From the NCBI GenBank assembly GCA_964503685.1, contig CAZDAW010000123.1, positions 1 to 8,403 of the forward strand: a stretch of DNA of 8,403 nt. The letters run 5' to 3'. Within the stretch, counting starts at the first letter, position 1; the number at the start of each line of letters is the position of its first letter. Under the pieces are notes generated by a model. It was not told the DNA's origin. It made no database searches and worked only from the letters and a program-made list of their open reading frames with translations. The position numbers and the translations under genes were made by a program. This document shows positions 7,123-8,403 of this stretch, piece after piece. This stretch comes from CAZDAW01 sp964503685 (lineage in GTDB: Bacteria; Chloroflexota; Anaerolineae; Anaerolineales; Anaerolineaceae).

Positions 7123-7128
7123 AGGAGG
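7123..7128 (+). promoter_or_regulatory. Ribosome binding site of the CoA-transferase alpha subunit gene
   Basis: A perfect AGGAGG lies 6 nt before the ATG at 7135. It indicates independent, strong translation initiation after the 49-nt gap behind livF. Confidence 0.8.
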
Positions 7129-7134
7129 CAACCT

Positions 7135-7806
7135 ATGATAGAAAAACCTATCATTGGGGAAAACGAAGCAGCAGCTCTTGTCAAGGAGGGAGATGTCGTT
7201 CATGTAGGCGGTTTTCTTGCCTGCGGTTCTCCAATCAAGATACTCAATGCATTATGCAAAAAGGAAACTAAGAACCTCACCTTAGTATGCAACGATACTG
7301 CAATCATGAATCCAAAGGCTGGAATATCGACAGGAGTAGCTCCATTAATAGTAAAGCACCAGTTTAAGCGAGTTATTGTTTCACATATTGGAACCAATGC
7401 TGAAATTCAGCGACAAATGAATACGGGAGAAACGATCGTAGAACTTGTCCCCCAAGGAACTCTGGCTGAAAAAATTCGCGCTGCGGGGTATGGCCTCGGT
7501 GGAATACTAACCCCGACTGGAGTCGGCACTGAAGTTGAAGAAGGCAAACAGATAATTACGCTAAGCAGTAAAGTGTTCATTTTGGAAGAAGCGTTAAAAG
7601 GAGATGTTGCTCTGATTAAAGCAAAGATAGCAGATAAAGCAGGAAATTTAATTTTTTCTAAAACAGCAAGAAACTTCAATCCAATCATGGCTACCGCTTG
7701 TTCATTGGTAATCGCAGAAGTTGAGGAAATTGTAGATATCGGCGAGCTGGATCCAGATATGGTTCATACCCCTTCTATTTTCATAGATTATCTGGTGAAA
7801 GCCTAG
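7135..7806 (+). CDS. atoD: Acetoacetate-type CoA-transferase, alpha subunit
   Basis: This 223-aa protein is the alpha subunit of a family I (3-oxoacid type) CoA-transferase, also called CtfA in clostridia. With the beta subunit encoded next it should move CoA from a donor such as acetyl-CoA to acetoacetate. The family signature GGFLACGSP is at 25-33. Other landmarks are VPQGTLAEKIRAAGYG (105-120), TPTGVGTEVEEGK (126-138) and the C-terminal HTPSIFIDYLVK (211-222). The length is normal. In this operon it would capture the acetoacetate made by the lyase-like enzyme. The exact acyl acceptor cannot be read from the sequence; propionate, butyrate or a related acid is possible. Confidence 0.9.
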   Translation: MIEKPIIGENEAAALVKEGDVVHVGGFLACGSPIKILNALCKKETKNLTLVCNDTAIMNPKAGISTGVAPLIVKHQFKRVIVSHIGTNAEIQRQMNTGETIVELVPQGTLAEKIRAAGYGLGGILTPTGVGTEVEEGKQIITLSSKVFILEEALKGDVALIKAKIADKAGNLIFSKTARNFNPIMATACSLVIAEVEEIVDIGELDPDMVHTPSIFIDYLVKA

Positions 7807-7816
7807 GGAGGATGTC

Positions 7817-8403
7817 ATGATTGAATATTCAGAAAATAAAGAAATCATCGCACGAAGAATAGCTCAGTTTTTTAAAAACGGTGACGTAGTAAATCTTGGA
7901 ATTGGTCTGCCGACATTAGTCGGGAATTTTGTACCGCCTAACGTTACCGTAATATTCCAGTCAGAAAATGGCTTTATCGGTTTGGGAGCTGCTCCTCAGT
8001 CTGGAAAAGAAGACAAAGATTTAACGAACGCTGGCGGTTTACCGGTGACCATATTGCCCGGGGGAGCATTTTTTGATTCCGCAACAAGTTTTGGAATTAT
8101 TCGAGGCGGGCATGTAGATTATACCGTATTGGGAGTACTTGAGGTGGATCAAGAAGGAAATCTCGCAAATTATAAAATACCAGGGAAGATGGTTCCCGGA
8201 ATGGGTGGAGCAATGGATCTAGTCGCAGGATCTAGAGTTGTTATAGCTGCGACAACCCACTTTGAAAAATCTGGTCAAGCTAAGTTGAAGAAAACGTGCA
8301 CGCTCCCTTTGACGGCTGCGGGAGAAGTAGATTTTGTTGTCACTGATCTTGGTTTTTTCCAAGTTGTGGATGGAAAATTCAGGCTTATGGAATACTTTTC
8401 GCC
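7817..8403 (+). CDS. atoA: Acetoacetate-type CoA-transferase, beta subunit (3' end outside window)
   Basis: This is the beta subunit of the family I CoA-transferase, open to the window end with 195 codons visible. The family is usually about 215-220 aa, so only a short C-terminal piece is missing. It carries the catalytic glutamate: Glu50 in FQSENGFIG (47-55), an exact fit to the family pattern, which forms the glutamyl-CoA thioester. Other landmarks are GLPVTILPGGAFFDSATSF (75-93) and the KMVPGMGGAMDLVAG segment (about 123-137). The start at ATG 7817 follows the atoD stop by 10 nt. Its Shine-Dalgarno AGGGAGG (7805-7811) overlaps that stop codon, so the subunits are translationally coupled. 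An ATG at 7812 stops after two codons and was excluded. Confidence 0.93.
   Translation, partial: MIEYSENKEIIARRIAQFFKNGDVVNLGIGLPTLVGNFVPPNVTVIFQSENGFIGLGAAPQSGKEDKDLTNAGGLPVTILPGGAFFDSATSFGIIRGGHVDYTVLGVLEVDQEGNLANYKIPGKMVPGMGGAMDLVAGSRVVIAATTHFEKSGQAKLKKTCTLPLTAAGEVDFVVTDLGFFQVVDGKFRLMEYFS

Noticed and set aside
7090..7123. Promoter-like TTGTGA ... TCATAT/TATATA between livF and atoD
   Set aside because: Spacers of 19-22 nt and weak matches make it unconvincing. An AT-rich gap yields such hits by chance.

Overview
The window is a single-strand run of nine genes, all on the + strand, that reads as one catabolic operon. Its order is degradative HMG-CoA reductase (mvaA), a divergent HMG-CoA lyase-like enzyme, a complete five-part ABC importer of the branched-chain amino acid (Liv/HAAT) type, and the two subunits of an acetoacetate-type CoA-transferase. 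The last gene is cut by the window end. Most gaps are very small: 3 nt between genes 1 and 2, 4-nt ATGA overlaps for livH/livM and livM/livG, 1 nt between livG and livF, and 10 nt between the CoA-transferase subunits. Three longer non-coding stretches (52, 121 and 49 nt) flank the binding-protein gene and precede the CoA-transferase.

The gene set suggests uptake and breakdown of mevalonate (inference). The importer would bring in mevalonate. The class II reductase would run in the oxidative direction: mevalonate + CoA + 2 NAD+ to HMG-CoA + 2 NADH. The lyase-like enzyme would split HMG-CoA to acetyl-CoA and acetoacetate. The CoA-transferase would reactivate acetoacetate to acetoacetyl-CoA for a thiolase not in this window. 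This parallels the mvaAB operon of Pseudomonas mevalonii, with two additions: a dedicated Liv-type importer and a CoA-transferase.

Three features depart from the textbook versions. The lyase-like protein keeps the Arg-Asp and His-x-His elements of the family, but appears to lack the catalytic Cys of known HMG-CoA lyases and a metal-binding Asn. The binding protein seems to lack the acidic residue that holds the ligand's alpha-amino group in LivJ/LivK, consistent with a non-amino-acid ligand. The ATPase pair appears asymmetric, with one consensus and one degenerate ATP site.

Organism: a bacterium with mid-40s GC by eye, strong AGGAGG-type ribosome binding sites and compact operons. The binding protein has a signal-peptidase-I-type signal and no lipobox Cys, which fits an outer-membrane-bearing (diderm) cell better than a typical Gram-positive one. 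An anaerobic amino-acid or organic-acid fermenter (for example Synergistota, Spirochaetota or a diderm Firmicute) would fit, but the sequence alone does not settle this. No RNA genes, mobile elements, CRISPR arrays or regulator genes were seen.
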